In this document: positions 9,472 to 17,106 of the stretch, piece by piece
How positions within the stretch are numbered: position 1 is the stretch's first letter
Layout of the letters: every line of letters begins with the position of its first letter
Source: Viridibacillus arvi
GTDB taxonomy: Bacteria > Bacillota > Bacilli > Bacillales_A > Planococcaceae
NCBI RefSeq assembly: GCF_001274945.1
Contig: NZ_LILB01000005.1
Location: 1,346,312-1,410,311 of the forward strand
DNA length: 64,000 nt
Direction of reading: 5' to 3'
Position numbers and translations under genes: made by a program
The notes under the pieces: model-generated
Seen by the model: only the letters and a program-made list of their open reading frames with translations
The model's database searches: none
What the model was told of the DNA's origin: nothing

Positions 9472-9498
9472 AAAAAAACCCCCACTTTTGGGGATTTT
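9472..9498 (-). terminator. Terminator after ywgA
   Basis: On the minus strand ATCCCCA pairs with TGGGGGT around a short AAAG loop, followed by seven T residues, immediately after the ywgA stop. Confidence 0.88.
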
Positions 9499-9499
9499 C

Positions 9500-10006
9500 T
9501 TACTGAATCGATACTGTTGCAAGTTGTGCTATAAATTCAAAAGCATCTGTCAGCTCATCTTCTGTAAAGTTCAGTTTTCCTTTTACCACATGTACCTTTT
9601 CAATTTGCTCTTCTTTTGTGAGTTCATCAAAATATAGTAGCGTTGAAACAAGCTCTAGAAAACGTGCACTTCTATCATTCATCATATTGATCACTTCTGG
9701 TAGCTTGTCATGTTGCTTACCTAGCATAGTAGAGAAACTTGTCCCTTCAGCAGTAACTGCATAGCGGTATTGTACATATGATCCCTTATCCTCTTTTTCT
9801 TCCGTTAAAAAGCCCATATTACAAAGCTCTTCTACGCGTAACGTCAACTCTTCTGAGTAAGGGCCATATATATGAAATTGGTATTTTTCCTGGAATGGAA
9901 ATCGCATTTTCTTTGCTATATAGACCATCTTTTGTAGTTTTTTACGACCAGTGACTTGACCTGCTAATGACACAAATTGTACGACTTTTGCGTGTTCTTC
10001 TAGCAC
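9500..10006 (-). CDS. ywgA: YwgA family protein
   Basis: A 168-residue protein of the YwgA family. The N-terminal half (about 1-90) looks like a winged-helix module: VVQFVSLAGQVTGRKKLQKMVYIAKKM and then a beta-hairpin near EDKGSYVQYRYAVTAEG. The C-terminal half is helical. No function is established. The start codon is GTG at 10006, supported by AAGGAG eight bases upstream. It follows the HD-domain gene by 25 bases and shares its transcript, the same pairing as B. subtilis ywfO/ywgA relatives, which hints at joint action. DNA binding is only inferred from the winged-helix-like pattern. Confidence 0.82.
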   Translation of the reverse strand: MLEEHAKVVQFVSLAGQVTGRKKLQKMVYIAKKMRFPFQEKYQFHIYGPYSEELTLRVEELCNMGFLTEEKEDKGSYVQYRYAVTAEGTSFSTMLGKQHDKLPEVINMMNDRSARFLELVSTLLYFDELTKEEQIEKVHVVKGKLNFTEDELTDAFEFIAQLATVSIQ

Positions 10007-10031
10007 TTTTAAATCTCCTTCCGGGAGGTTA

Positions 10032-11330
10032 TTAACCTTTTAATATTTCTAATATTTGTTTTCTAAGTGTTTTTTTCTTACCGTTCTCTAGTAAAATATC
10101 TTCTGGAAAATATAATTTATGATCCGTTCGGCGTTTTCCGGATATGGAATCGACGATATCAGATGATCTCGATAATTCACGGATTTCGTCATTCGGCATT
10201 AATAGATGAATCGGTAACCTCTCCTCTTCCTCACCCGGACGATAGAAATCGTATGGTAAATCTGAAGACGAATCTAAAACTAAATAGTACTGCGGGTCAA
10301 TACCAGCTTTTCGGAATAGATTCTCAAGTTCACGTAGCTTTTGATAATCTTTGGCAGGGTCAATTTCCACGTAATTAAACAATTTCCGGTTCACAAAACG
10401 TCTGCTTAAATCGCTCAAAATAGGATCCGCCTCACGCATCCATAGTTGGAAATATGTCAGCAAAATACTTTCGTCCAAAGCTAAATAATCTTCAAGTTCA
10501 ATATTTTTATCAAAAAATGCTTGAAAATGCGTAGGCTCGTGTAAGAATTTATAACCTGTTTCACTTAACGCTTTCGCACGATGTAAAATTTTTGTCAAAA
10601 TTACTTCCGCACTCCGTGATACAGGATGAAAATAAACCTGCCAATACATTTGATAACGACTCATAATATAATCTTCTACTGCATGCATACCACTCGATTT
10701 GATGACCACTTGATCCTCTCGCGGACGCATCACGCGCAATATACGTTCCATATCAAAATGACCATAACTGACACCAGTATAATAAGCATCCCGTTGTAAG
10801 TAATCCATACGATCAGCGTCGATTTGACTTGAAATCATACTGACAACTTGTTTATTTTCATACGTTTTTGCAATGACATTCGATACTTTTAAAGGGAAAT
10901 TAGCCGCAACACGACTGAGTACTTGATTGACTTCTGTATCTCCCATAATAATATGGCGTGTGAATTCCTCATGATCTAAGTCAAAAACATGTTCAAAAGC
11001 ATGTGAAAAAGGTCCATGTCCCAAATCATGCAATAATGCAGCACAAAGTACGACAAGCCGTTCACTTTCATCCCATTCTGGTCTACCCTTGAACACATCA
11101 TCGACCATTCGACGGACAATTTCATAAACACCAAGTGAATGATTAAATCGACTATGCTCTGCACCATGGAACACTAAATAAGTCGTACCGAGTTGCTTAA
11201 TACGGCGTAATCTTTGAAATTCTCTTGTTCCAATTAAATCCCAAATCACCTGATCTCGCACATGTATATAGCGATGGACTGGGTCCTTAAACACTTTTTC
11301 TTCTTCTAACTTTGCTGTCGCATAACTCAT
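10032..11330 (-). CDS. ywfO: HD-superfamily phosphohydrolase, YwfO/dGTPase-like
   Basis: A 432-residue HD-domain enzyme similar in size and motifs to B. subtilis YwfO and to SAMHD1/dGTPase-like nucleotide triphosphohydrolases. The metal-binding residues are His64 in RFNHSLGVYE and His101-Asp102 in LLHDLGHGPFSH, followed by DADRMDYLQRDAYYTG, which supplies the final Asp. The family removes triphosphate from dNTPs; the exact substrate here is not shown. A frame open to 11408 adds 26 hydrophobic residues. The ATG at 11330 is preferred because it begins the conserved domain and matches the usual length, although its ribosome site (GGGGTG) is modest. It is co-transcribed with ywgA. Confidence 0.9.
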   Translation of the reverse strand: MSYATAKLEEEKVFKDPVHRYIHVRDQVIWDLIGTREFQRLRRIKQLGTTYLVFHGAEHSRFNHSLGVYEIVRRMVDDVFKGRPEWDESERLVVLCAALLHDLGHGPFSHAFEHVFDLDHEEFTRHIIMGDTEVNQVLSRVAANFPLKVSNVIAKTYENKQVVSMISSQIDADRMDYLQRDAYYTGVSYGHFDMERILRVMRPREDQVVIKSSGMHAVEDYIMSRYQMYWQVYFHPVSRSAEVILTKILHRAKALSETGYKFLHEPTHFQAFFDKNIELEDYLALDESILLTYFQLWMREADPILSDLSRRFVNRKLFNYVEIDPAKDYQKLRELENLFRKAGIDPQYYLVLDSSSDLPYDFYRPGEEEERLPIHLLMPNDEIRELSRSSDIVDSISGKRRTDHKLYFPEDILLENGKKKTLRKQILEILKG

Positions 11331-11563
11331 AAGGCACCCCACTTCCACTGTTTGTATTGATTTGTTGAATATATATCCTATTAACGAGGCAACTAAACTA
11401 ATGGACAAATTACACTAACTATATCTATTAAATGATATTGACATCTTTGATTCGGGATAAGAAAATTGTTTATTTACTAAATAAAAAAATAATTGTAGTA
11501 AATTACACTCAACTCCTTATCGAATTACTCATTCTACTACAACTTTAATTACAAGTATAAATG

Positions 11564-11590
11564 AAAAAACCACCTTTCGGAAAGGCGGCT
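11564..11590 (-). terminator. Terminator at the end of the candidate Fur-linked RNA
   Basis: On the minus strand GCCGCCTTT pairs with GAAAGGTGGT around CC, followed by six T residues. It would end transcripts from the DUF1450 gene and from the putative small RNA at 11564-11666. Confidence 0.85.
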
Positions 11591-11666
11591 AAAGTCTGAC
11601 TTCAAGCTAGGAACTTAGTAAGTTTATGAACTAACTCCTACGCTAAGAAGTCTACAGTTTGTTGCT
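11564..11666 (-). ncRNA. Candidate small RNA with long hairpin and terminator
   Basis: On the minus strand a long imperfect hairpin spans 11598-11652. GACTTC, AGC, TAGGA and TTAGT pair in order with ACTAA, TCCTA, GCT and GAAGTC, with single-base bulges. The intrinsic terminator at 11564-11590 follows at once. A TATAGT -10-like hexamer (11673-11678) would start transcription near 11666 and give about 103 nucleotides. It overlaps a Fur-like palindrome. No protein frame is apparent. It could instead be the structured 3' end of the DUF1450 mRNA. I do not recognise the sequence as FsrA or any named RNA. Confidence 0.45.
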
Positions 11667-11674
11667 CTAATTAC

Positions 11675-11693
11675 TATAATGATTGTCATATCA
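11675..11693 (-). promoter_or_regulatory. Fur-box-like palindrome
   Basis: TATAATGATTGTCATATCA on the plus strand (13 of 19 to the Fur consensus read on the minus strand, with the core AATGATTGTCATA symmetric). It lies downstream of the DUF1450 gene and just upstream of the candidate small RNA, where it would cover the promoter. Confidence 0.45.
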
Positions 11694-11709
11694 ACATACT
11701 AATCGTCTG

Positions 11710-11946
11710 TTATAGACGATTTTGTGATTTTAATTTGGCACGTACTTTTTCCATTAATTCCTCTTCTGTTAAAGCAGCACAAGGACGATTATTTACGAAT
11801 GCGAATGTTTTCTTTCGTCCAGGACCACAATATGACTGACATGCGATATCGACTGAAGCATCAGCATCGATTTCTTTTAATTTCGGGATTAATGTTTTTA
11901 AATTAACGGCCTGACATTCATCGCAAACTCTGAATTCGTTTGCCAT
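11710..11946 (-). CDS. DUF1450 family protein (YuzB-like)
   Basis: A 78-residue cysteine-containing protein of the DUF1450 family. Four cysteines stand at about 8, 11, 35 and 40 (VCDECQ and [11 protein letters not shown]), an arrangement like thioredoxin-fold [2Fe-2S] ferredoxins, so metal or cluster binding is plausible but unproven. Function is unknown. The ribosome site is AAGGG. A 8-bp inverted repeat (AATCGTCT/AGACGATT) overlaps its stop codon without a T run, and the first real terminator downstream is at 11564. Fur-like control of the following RNA makes an iron link worth considering. Confidence 0.82.
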   Translation of the reverse strand: MANEFRVCDECQAVNLKTLIPKLKEIDADASVDIACQSYCGPGRKKTFAFVNNRPCAALTEEELMEKVRAKLKSQNRL

Positions 11947-12172
11947 CTGTCTACAACCCTTTCTATATTTGAATCTGAAGTCTAACAGTCATTGTATCGT
12001 ATTTATAGCCGTTCCTTCAAGCTTATAATGGGTCGTTCTCTCATAGCATTCTCTTTTCTTTTCACTACAAAAGCCTCCACAACAACACCTAGCATAATAT
12101 TTTGCAAGTTTGTGAATAAAAAATAGAGAAAGTGACCACGCTGAGACTATCAACATTATAGGAGGTTATAAA

Positions 12173-12826
12173 ATGGTAAAAGTCAGACAAGATGCTTGGT
12201 TAAAAGAAAACGATGAATTATTAGCAGAAGCTGTTATTCGACATGTTAAAGAAGGAAGTACACAATTAAATGCTTTTGAAGAAGCGGGAGATGCCCTGAA
12301 TAGGACCGCAGCTGCATGTGGCTTTCGTTGGAATGCTGTCGTTCGTAAAATCTATGAAAATGAATTAGCGGGCGCTAAAAAAGAACGTAAGGAACGTATG
12401 CGTGTATTCGGACAAACCGTGCGTCGCCGAAATACAGGAATCTACGTACTACCTACTAATGGAAGTAATGAGAGTAATGGTGCCCCTGAGCAACAGCGTT
12501 CTATTCCACTATCATCGCTATCACTTGATGTTGTCATAGCTTATTTAATGCGACTACAACATATGGGTAGTGGCAATGATTCTGAGACTTCAAGATGGCG
12601 TCATTTGGCTAATGTGGCTAATGATAAAGTATCCCGCTTAGAAGCTGAACTTAACAAGCTAGAGAAGGAGAATCGCCACATGCGCAAAGATTACGAGCAA
12701 TTTGCTCAAATTATGAATCGCGCACGCCGAATGATAACACTAGATGAAGAGGAAGAGCATATCGCTCCCGTTTTCACTATGGAACGCAACGGGAATTTAG
12801 TTGTTAAAGAACCGCCTACGAATTAA
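12173..12826 (+). CDS. RsfA-family transcription factor
   Basis: A 217-residue regulator whose N-terminal region (about 1-60) is a Myb/SANT-like DNA-binding domain: KVRQDAWLKENDELLAEAVIRHVKEG, then NRTAAACGFRWNAVVRK. A low-complexity linker (about 85-125) and a C-terminal coiled coil (about 145-185, RLEAELNKLEKENRHMRKDYEQF) follow. This is the layout of RsfA, a prespore regulator that tunes sigma-F genes in B. subtilis. Several paralogues exist in Bacillaceae, so the exact orthologue is not assigned. AGGAGG lies seven bases before the ATG. The gene stands alone with its own terminator at 12911. Confidence 0.87.
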   Translation: MVKVRQDAWLKENDELLAEAVIRHVKEGSTQLNAFEEAGDALNRTAAACGFRWNAVVRKIYENELAGAKKERKERMRVFGQTVRRRNTGIYVLPTNGSNESNGAPEQQRSIPLSSLSLDVVIAYLMRLQHMGSGNDSETSRWRHLANVANDKVSRLEAELNKLEKENRHMRKDYEQFAQIMNRARRMITLDEEEEHIAPVFTMERNGNLVVKEPPTN

Positions 12827-12910
12827 TAGGGTTAAGAGAGGATAGCATTTCTTCAATAGACTTTGCCTCCCTCTTCCGCCACTTGATTTCATTTTTTAAT
12901 CCAATACTAA

Positions 12911-12944
12911 AACCCGACCCGCTTGCGCGTCGGGTTATTTTTTT
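12911..12944 (+). terminator. Terminator after the rsfA-type gene
   Basis: AACCCGAC pairs with GTCGGGTT around a 10-base GC-rich loop, followed by a T-rich stretch. It also faces the end of lipL. Confidence 0.85.
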
Positions 12945-12949
12945 CTCTG

Positions 12950-13780
12950 TTATTTACTTAACATCTTTTTATTACGTTCAAACACGCGATTCAAATAGAA
13001 ACTATAAAGTTCCATTTCTTCTTGTTGTAATGAACCAATTTTTAGTTCATCACTTAGTTCCATTAATAATTTTTGTAAATCTATAACGGTTTGTTGAACT
13101 GTCAATTTTTCATTTAAGAGTTCAGATAAGGAAGCCATAACTTCTGGACGTACTTGTGGATATTCAAATTTTGTTTCCTCACCCTGCAAACCTATTTTAT
13201 AAAAATCTCTTATTAAACTTGCACGCTCTGCTCCACTGCCTTCTATGCATAGATAGATTTGCACGGCGATACCTTGACGCAATCTACGTTGTGAGATGCC
13301 TGCGAACTTCTTGCCACCTATACTTAAATCATAAGAACCTGGGCAGTATGAACCGACGATTTCATACGCTTCAATATGTTCTGCAGCTTTTGGAAATAAT
13401 GCTTTGATGATTTCTAACATTACTTCATAGCCTGTATTAATATCGATTTTTGAATGATGTTCAGACAGTACAATGGAAATATTCAAAACACCTGAATCTA
13501 ATACAACTGCAAGCCCACCTGAGTTACGAACAATTGGTGTGAAACCTTTTACCGCCAAAAAATTCATACCATCTGCAATATGTGGCAAGCGATGGTCCTG
13601 AATACCAAGTACAACTGAATTGTTATGTACCCAGGTGCGGACTGTTGCTGGTGACATGTCTTGGCCAACTAAATGGCACAATGTATCATCAGCAGCAAAT
13701 GATTCTAATGGTGAGTGTCCAATACCACTCACGGATTGATCCCAAAAACGCCATGTTTTTTGCTGTAGGTATGTTAACAT
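12950..13780 (-). CDS. lipL: Octanoyl-[GcvH]:protein N-octanoyltransferase
   Basis: A 276-residue cofactor transferase of the BPL/LPL fold that moves octanoyl from GcvH to the E2 subunits of 2-oxoacid dehydrogenases during lipoate synthesis. Visible signatures are RNSGGLAVVLDSGVLNIS (about 85-102) and the loop EIVGSYCPGSYDLSIGGKKFAG (about 140-161), whose Cys146 corresponds to the LipL catalytic cysteine, followed by GISQRRLRQG. The start at 13780 is preferred over 13786 because AGGAGA lies six bases before it and directly abuts the longer option. It is divergent from hemQ, as in related genomes, but the pta gene found between them in B. subtilis is missing. Confidence 0.93.
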   Translation of the reverse strand: MLTYLQQKTWRFWDQSVSGIGHSPLESFAADDTLCHLVGQDMSPATVRTWVHNNSVVLGIQDHRLPHIADGMNFLAVKGFTPIVRNSGGLAVVLDSGVLNISIVLSEHHSKIDINTGYEVMLEIIKALFPKAAEHIEAYEIVGSYCPGSYDLSIGGKKFAGISQRRLRQGIAVQIYLCIEGSGAERASLIRDFYKIGLQGEETKFEYPQVRPEVMASLSELLNEKLTVQQTVIDLQKLLMELSDELKIGSLQQEEMELYSFYLNRVFERNKKMLSK

Positions 13781-13903
13781 TTTCATTCTCCTGGACTATA
13801 ATGTTTTCTTCACTAGCATACACGAATAAGTCAATTTTCTCATGTCAAATTCGTGACTTTCAAGCAATAGGGAGACTTATTTTCCTGTTTTATGCTAAAC
13901 TAA

Positions 13904-13919
13904 TGCAGAATGATTCTCA
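13904..13919. promoter_or_regulatory. Possible Fur/PerR-type operator before hemQ
   Basis: The 7-1-7 palindrome GCAGAATGATTCTCA matches ten of fourteen defined positions of TGATAATNATTATCA. It lies about ten bases downstream of a TG-TAAACT -10-like hexamer and before the ribosome site, a repressor-like position. Motif match only. Confidence 0.3.
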
Positions 13920-13941
13920 CTAAAAGGAGTGTCCATAAACA

Positions 13942-14694
13942 ATGATCGAAGCAGCACAAACACTAGATGGTTGGTACGTACTACATGATTTCCGTTCAAT
14001 TGACTGGGCTTCTTGGAAACTAGTTTCTGAAGAAGAGCGTCAAGCAGCAGTTGAAGAGTTTATTAAATATCTAGAAAAAATTAACGAAGCTGACATTGCG
14101 AAAACAGGAAGCCATGCTTTCTACTCAATCGTAGGTCAAAAAGCAGATTTCGTACTTATGACATTACGTGAAACAATGGAAGAATTACAAGAGATTGAAA
14201 CCGAATTCAACAAGTTAGCAATTGCTGATTTCACAATTCCTTCTTTCTCTTACGTTTCAGTGGTCGAGCTTTCAAACTACCTTGCTGGAAAAGACTCTGA
14301 CGAAGATCCGTACCAAAATCCACATGTACGCTCTCGTTTATATCCTGAATTACCTCGTTGGAATCATATTTGTTTCTATCCAATGGATAAACGTCGTCAA
14401 GAAGGCGCCAACTGGTATATGCTACCAATGGATGAGCGTAAAGAATTAATGCGCAGTCACGGTTTAATCGGCCGTAGCTATGCAGGTAAAGTTAAACAAA
14501 TCATCTCAGGTTCTGTCGGTTTTGACGATCATGAATGGGGCGTTACTCTATTTGCTGAAGACGTATTGCAATTCAAAAAACTAATTTATGAGATGCGTTT
14601 TGATGAAGTAAGTGCTCGTTATGCTGAGTTCGGCGCATTCTTCGTTGGTAATATTTTAGACAACGAAAAATTAGTGAAACTTCTAACTGTTTAA
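13942..14694 (+). CDS. hemQ: Coproheme decarboxylase (HemQ)
   Basis: A 250-residue chlorite dismutase-family enzyme that converts coproheme to heme b in the Gram-positive coproporphyrin-dependent pathway. The expected residues are present: Tyr146 in [10 protein letters not shown], the radical tyrosine, and His173 in [14 protein letters not shown], the proximal heme ligand. Length and the start [22 protein letters not shown] fit the family. AAAAGGAG precedes the ATG. A palindrome resembling a Fur/PerR box (13904-13919) lies in its promoter region, which would fit iron- or peroxide-responsive control. It is monocistronic with a terminator at 14710. Confidence 0.97.
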   Translation: MIEAAQTLDGWYVLHDFRSIDWASWKLVSEEERQAAVEEFIKYLEKINEADIAKTGSHAFYSIVGQKADFVLMTLRETMEELQEIETEFNKLAIADFTIPSFSYVSVVELSNYLAGKDSDEDPYQNPHVRSRLYPELPRWNHICFYPMDKRRQEGANWYMLPMDERKELMRSHGLIGRSYAGKVKQIISGSVGFDDHEWGVTLFAEDVLQFKKLIYEMRFDEVSARYAEFGAFFVGNILDNEKLVKLLTV

Positions 14695-14709
14695 TTTTTC
14701 ATCTTTAAA

Positions 14710-14743
14710 TGAAAGCTCTTTATTTTATTGAGCTTTCTTTTTT
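14710..14743 (+). terminator. Terminator after hemQ
   Basis: GAAAGCTC pairs with GAGCTTTC around an 11-base loop, followed by six T residues. Confidence 0.87.
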
Positions 14744-14813
14744 ATGTTCATATGTGTCTTTTATTTTAACTGGATTAAAATGCGAAAAAGCAAAAGGCTT
14801 CCACAGAATAAAT

Positions 14814-14859
14814 AAAAACAGCAAACTCTTAAAGTAAATCCAAAGAGTTTGCTGTTTTT
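14814..14859 (-). terminator. Terminator after the HAD hydrolase gene
   Basis: AAAAACAGCAAACTCTT on one side pairs with AAGAGTTTGCTGTTTTT on the other, with T runs on both strands; it lies 45 bases past the HAD stop. Confidence 0.87.
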
Positions 14860-14903
14860 GTGTATATTTTTACTTAATAGATATTATTTTTTCAGAAAGC
14901 GTT

Positions 14904-15665
14904 TTATGCATATCGAACATTAAATTCAGCTAATTTCTCAATAATCTGCTGTTCAACATTAATATCATTTGTAATAGATTCATCAGAATATGGTGCAAGT
15001 ATCTCGTGATGGCCTATCATAACTGCATGATGGGCATGTTCGAACATTGAGATATCATTGGTATCATTCCCAAATGCAATATAGCTACCTGAAGAAATAT
15101 GAAGTTGCTTCAATGCACTCCATTTATGAATACCTGTTGGACTAATATCCAATATTCCCTCATCTCTATGTAAGTGAATGATAACATCTAGTTGTTTCAA
15201 ATCTTCATGAAGGGCATCCATATTACAAGAGGTCAAAATAAGAATCTTAATAATCGAATTTAGTTTTTCAAGCGGTTTCTTTTCTGCTAAATTATGAGGA
15301 TTAAGATTATTTAAAATAGGGTGATCTGCAGGTCCCGTATAAGCATAATCCCAATCGCCATCAATTAAATACGTAGCTTGATACTTTTCTAATAATGCCT
15401 TTAACTTCACTAATATTGTTGGGCTAAATCGAGCTACTTGTTTAATGTTTCCATTTTGACATAAAAGTGAGCCATTCCCACCTATCATTTTATATCCGTG
15501 AAACCTTTTATGAAGTACAGGCAATAAATCTCTTATCGGACGTGCGGATGCAAAAACGACTTCATGTCCACTTGCTGTAAGTTGCTCTAAGCTTTGTAGT
15601 ATAGGTTCTGTGACTGGCTGGCCTTTAAAACAAATCGTACCATCCAAATCGAAAACAAAATGCAT
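14904..15665 (-). CDS. Cof-type HAD-superfamily hydrolase
   Basis: A 253-residue phosphatase of HAD subfamily IIB. Motif I FDLDGTICF is at residues 5-13 (nucleophile Asp6, acid/base Asp8). Motif II is the Ser in VVFASARP (about 34-41). Motif IV is the pair of Asp residues in IAFGNDTNDISMFEHA (about 190-205). The alpha/beta cap domain lies between. Members dephosphorylate sugar phosphates or cofactors; substrate cannot be told from sequence. An in-frame GTG at 15674 would add three residues. The ATG at 15665 is preferred, though its ribosome site (AGAAAGAAG) is weak. It lies 46 bases after the YwhH-type editing gene and may share its transcript. Confidence 0.88.
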   Translation of the reverse strand: MHFVFDLDGTICFKGQPVTEPILQSLEQLTASGHEVVFASARPIRDLLPVLHKRFHGYKMIGGNGSLLCQNGNIKQVARFSPTILVKLKALLEKYQATYLIDGDWDYAYTGPADHPILNNLNPHNLAEKKPLEKLNSIIKILILTSCNMDALHEDLKQLDVIIHLHRDEGILDISPTGIHKWSALKQLHISSGSYIAFGNDTNDISMFEHAHHAVMIGHHEILAPYSDESITNDINVEQQIIEKLAEFNVRYA

Positions 15666-15711
15666 GTATGACACTTCTTTCTCTGAGGTTTCGTGAGTTT
15701 TGTCCTCTTAA

Positions 15712-16179
15712 TTATTTAACTGCGACAATTTTGCCGCCGGTGAGCTGTAAGAGTTCATCTGCAGTTAGCTGGAACACAGCTTTTGGATGACCCGCTGCTG
15801 CCCAAATTGTATCATATTGAAAAAGGTCTTCATCAATTAAAGTTTGAATTTCTGATACATGTCCGATGGGAGCTACTCCCCCGATTACAAATCCTGTATG
15901 TTCACGAACAAATTCTGCATCAGCTTTACCAAGCTTGTCTTCTACAACTTTGGCAATATGCTTCTCATTTATACGATTAATACCACTTGCAACAACTAAA
16001 AGTGGAGTATTAGTATTTTTCAGTCGAAAAATGATTGATTTAGCAATTTGTGCAACCGTACATCCAATGGCATCTGCAGCTTCTTGTGCTGTACGTGCGC
16101 TGTCAGGTAACTCTACTACTTGATTATCGAAACCTAACGATTGTAATTTTGTCTGAATGACAAGTGCACTTTCCTTCAT
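15712..16179 (-). CDS. ywhH: YbaK/EbsC-domain aminoacyl-tRNA deacylase (YwhH-like)
   Basis: A 155-residue stand-alone editing domain of the YbaK/ProX superfamily, which removes wrong amino acids from tRNA in trans. Typical features are the AQIAKSIIFRLKNTNTPLLVVASG strand-helix unit (catalytic Lys in KSIIF) and VIGGVAPIGHV (about 108-118), the conserved GxxxPxG-type loop. Length and context match B. subtilis ywhH. The ATG at 16179 has GGGAG nine bases upstream; a longer frame starts at 16188. A second, different family member (ybaK) is at 60904-61398. The amino acid edited is unknown. Confidence 0.88.
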   Translation of the reverse strand: MKESALVIQTKLQSLGFDNQVVELPDSARTAQEAADAIGCTVAQIAKSIIFRLKNTNTPLLVVASGINRINEKHIAKVVEDKLGKADAEFVREHTGFVIGGVAPIGHVSEIQTLIDEDLFQYDTIWAAAGHPKAVFQLTADELLQLTGGKIVAVK

Positions 16180-16276
16180 GAAATACATCTCCCTAAATAG
16201 ATATTTTTTTCATTATACACGAATAGGCGGTCTTATTTTCATAATATTGCATATATTTTAATGAGGAGGTCTTGCG

Positions 16277-16696
16277 ATGCCTGTCATACAATCGACGGAA
16301 AAACAACTAGAGTTACTAGCAAGATTGATGCGAGCCGAGGCAGAGGGCGAAGGAGAGCTTGGTATGCTGATGGTTGGCAATGTTGGTGTGAACAGGGTAA
16401 TTGCTAGCTGTCTCGATTTTACTGATATTCGAACAATTGAACAAATGGTTTTTCAAAGTCCAGGTGGATTTGAAGCAACGCAGAAAGGGTACTTTTATCA
16501 ACGGGCACGTGAACTAGATAAACGTTTGGCGCGCAGAGTAATTAACGGTGAAAGATTTCACCCAGCGACGCGCTCGCTATGGTTTTTCAGACCTGAGGGT
16601 GGCTGCCCTGATCAATGGTATGGCCAATGGAATTCTGGGCGTTTTAAGTCGCATTGCTTCTTCTCTCCAAGTGAAAGTGATTGTCCGCAAATTTAA
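16277..16696 (+). CDS. cwlJ: Spore cortex-lytic enzyme CwlJ
   Basis: A 139-residue cell-wall hydrolase of the SleB/CwlJ family that degrades cortex muramic-lactam peptidoglycan during germination. It has the CwlJ form: no signal peptide and no binding domain, only the catalytic domain. The glutamate in MRAEAEGEGELGM (Glu21 or 23) is the likely catalytic residue, and the conserved AR-D and W-FF-PEGGCPDQWYGQW stretches are present. GAGGAGG precedes the ATG by seven bases. It is followed 20 bases later by gerQ, whose product is needed for CwlJ to assemble in the spore coat. Expression should be mother-cell specific by analogy, but I could not identify a convincing sigma-E promoter. Confidence 0.95.
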   Translation: MPVIQSTEKQLELLARLMRAEAEGEGELGMLMVGNVGVNRVIASCLDFTDIRTIEQMVFQSPGGFEATQKGYFYQRARELDKRLARRVINGERFHPATRSLWFFRPEGGCPDQWYGQWNSGRFKSHCFFSPSESDCPQI

Positions 16697-16716
16697 CAGT
16701 TAGAAAGGATGAATGA

Positions 16717-17064
16717 ATGGTCCAATATTATTGGCCACCTAACTATCAACAACAGATGATTCCTCCCCAAGTGACAATTCCGAGTACTGGTAGACCATCA
16801 GGTTTTCCATTACGTGAGGAATCTTATATTGAAAATATTTTACGACTAAATCGTGGGAAGCCAGGGAATTTTCACTTTTCGTTTGAGCATGCAGTAGAAG
16901 CTGGAAAAAATACGATTAATGTACGCGGTGTCGTGGAGGCGGCTGGTCGCGATCATGTCATTTTACGTGATCTCAGAACGAATCACCGATATCTCTTCCC
17001 TATGATTTACTTCGATTATGCAGAATTTGACGAGGAATTAGCTTATTTTAATCAATCTCAGTAA
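16717..17064 (+). CDS. gerQ: Spore coat protein GerQ
   Basis: A 115-residue coat protein required for CwlJ localisation and, in B. subtilis, cross-linked by transglutaminase Tgl through its residues near the N-terminus. The conserved C-terminal domain (about 30-110) contains SYIENILRLNRGKPGNFHFSFE and DLRTNHRYLFPMIYFDYAEF. The N-terminal tail (VQYYWPPNYQQQMIPPQ) keeps a QQQ stretch but is much shorter than the glutamine-rich tail of the B. subtilis protein (about 181 residues from memory). AAAGG lies eight bases before the ATG. It is the second gene of the cwlJ-gerQ operon, closed by a terminator at 17069. Confidence 0.93.
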   Translation: MVQYYWPPNYQQQMIPPQVTIPSTGRPSGFPLREESYIENILRLNRGKPGNFHFSFEHAVEAGKNTINVRGVVEAAGRDHVILRDLRTNHRYLFPMIYFDYAEFDEELAYFNQSQ

Positions 17065-17068
17065 ATAG

Positions 17069-17100
17069 CAAAACCCTTCCATATAAAAGGAAGGGTTTTT
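17069..17100 (+). terminator. Terminator after gerQ
   Basis: AAACCCTTCC pairs with GGAAGGGTTT around a short loop, with T runs both ways. It can also serve the convergent membrane-protein gene at 17107. Confidence 0.9.
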
Positions 17101-17106
17101 GTCTTT

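Noticed and set aside
16250-16257. Sigma-E -10 element (CATATATT) for cwlJ
   Set aside because: It lies so close to the start codon that transcription would begin inside the ribosome binding site.
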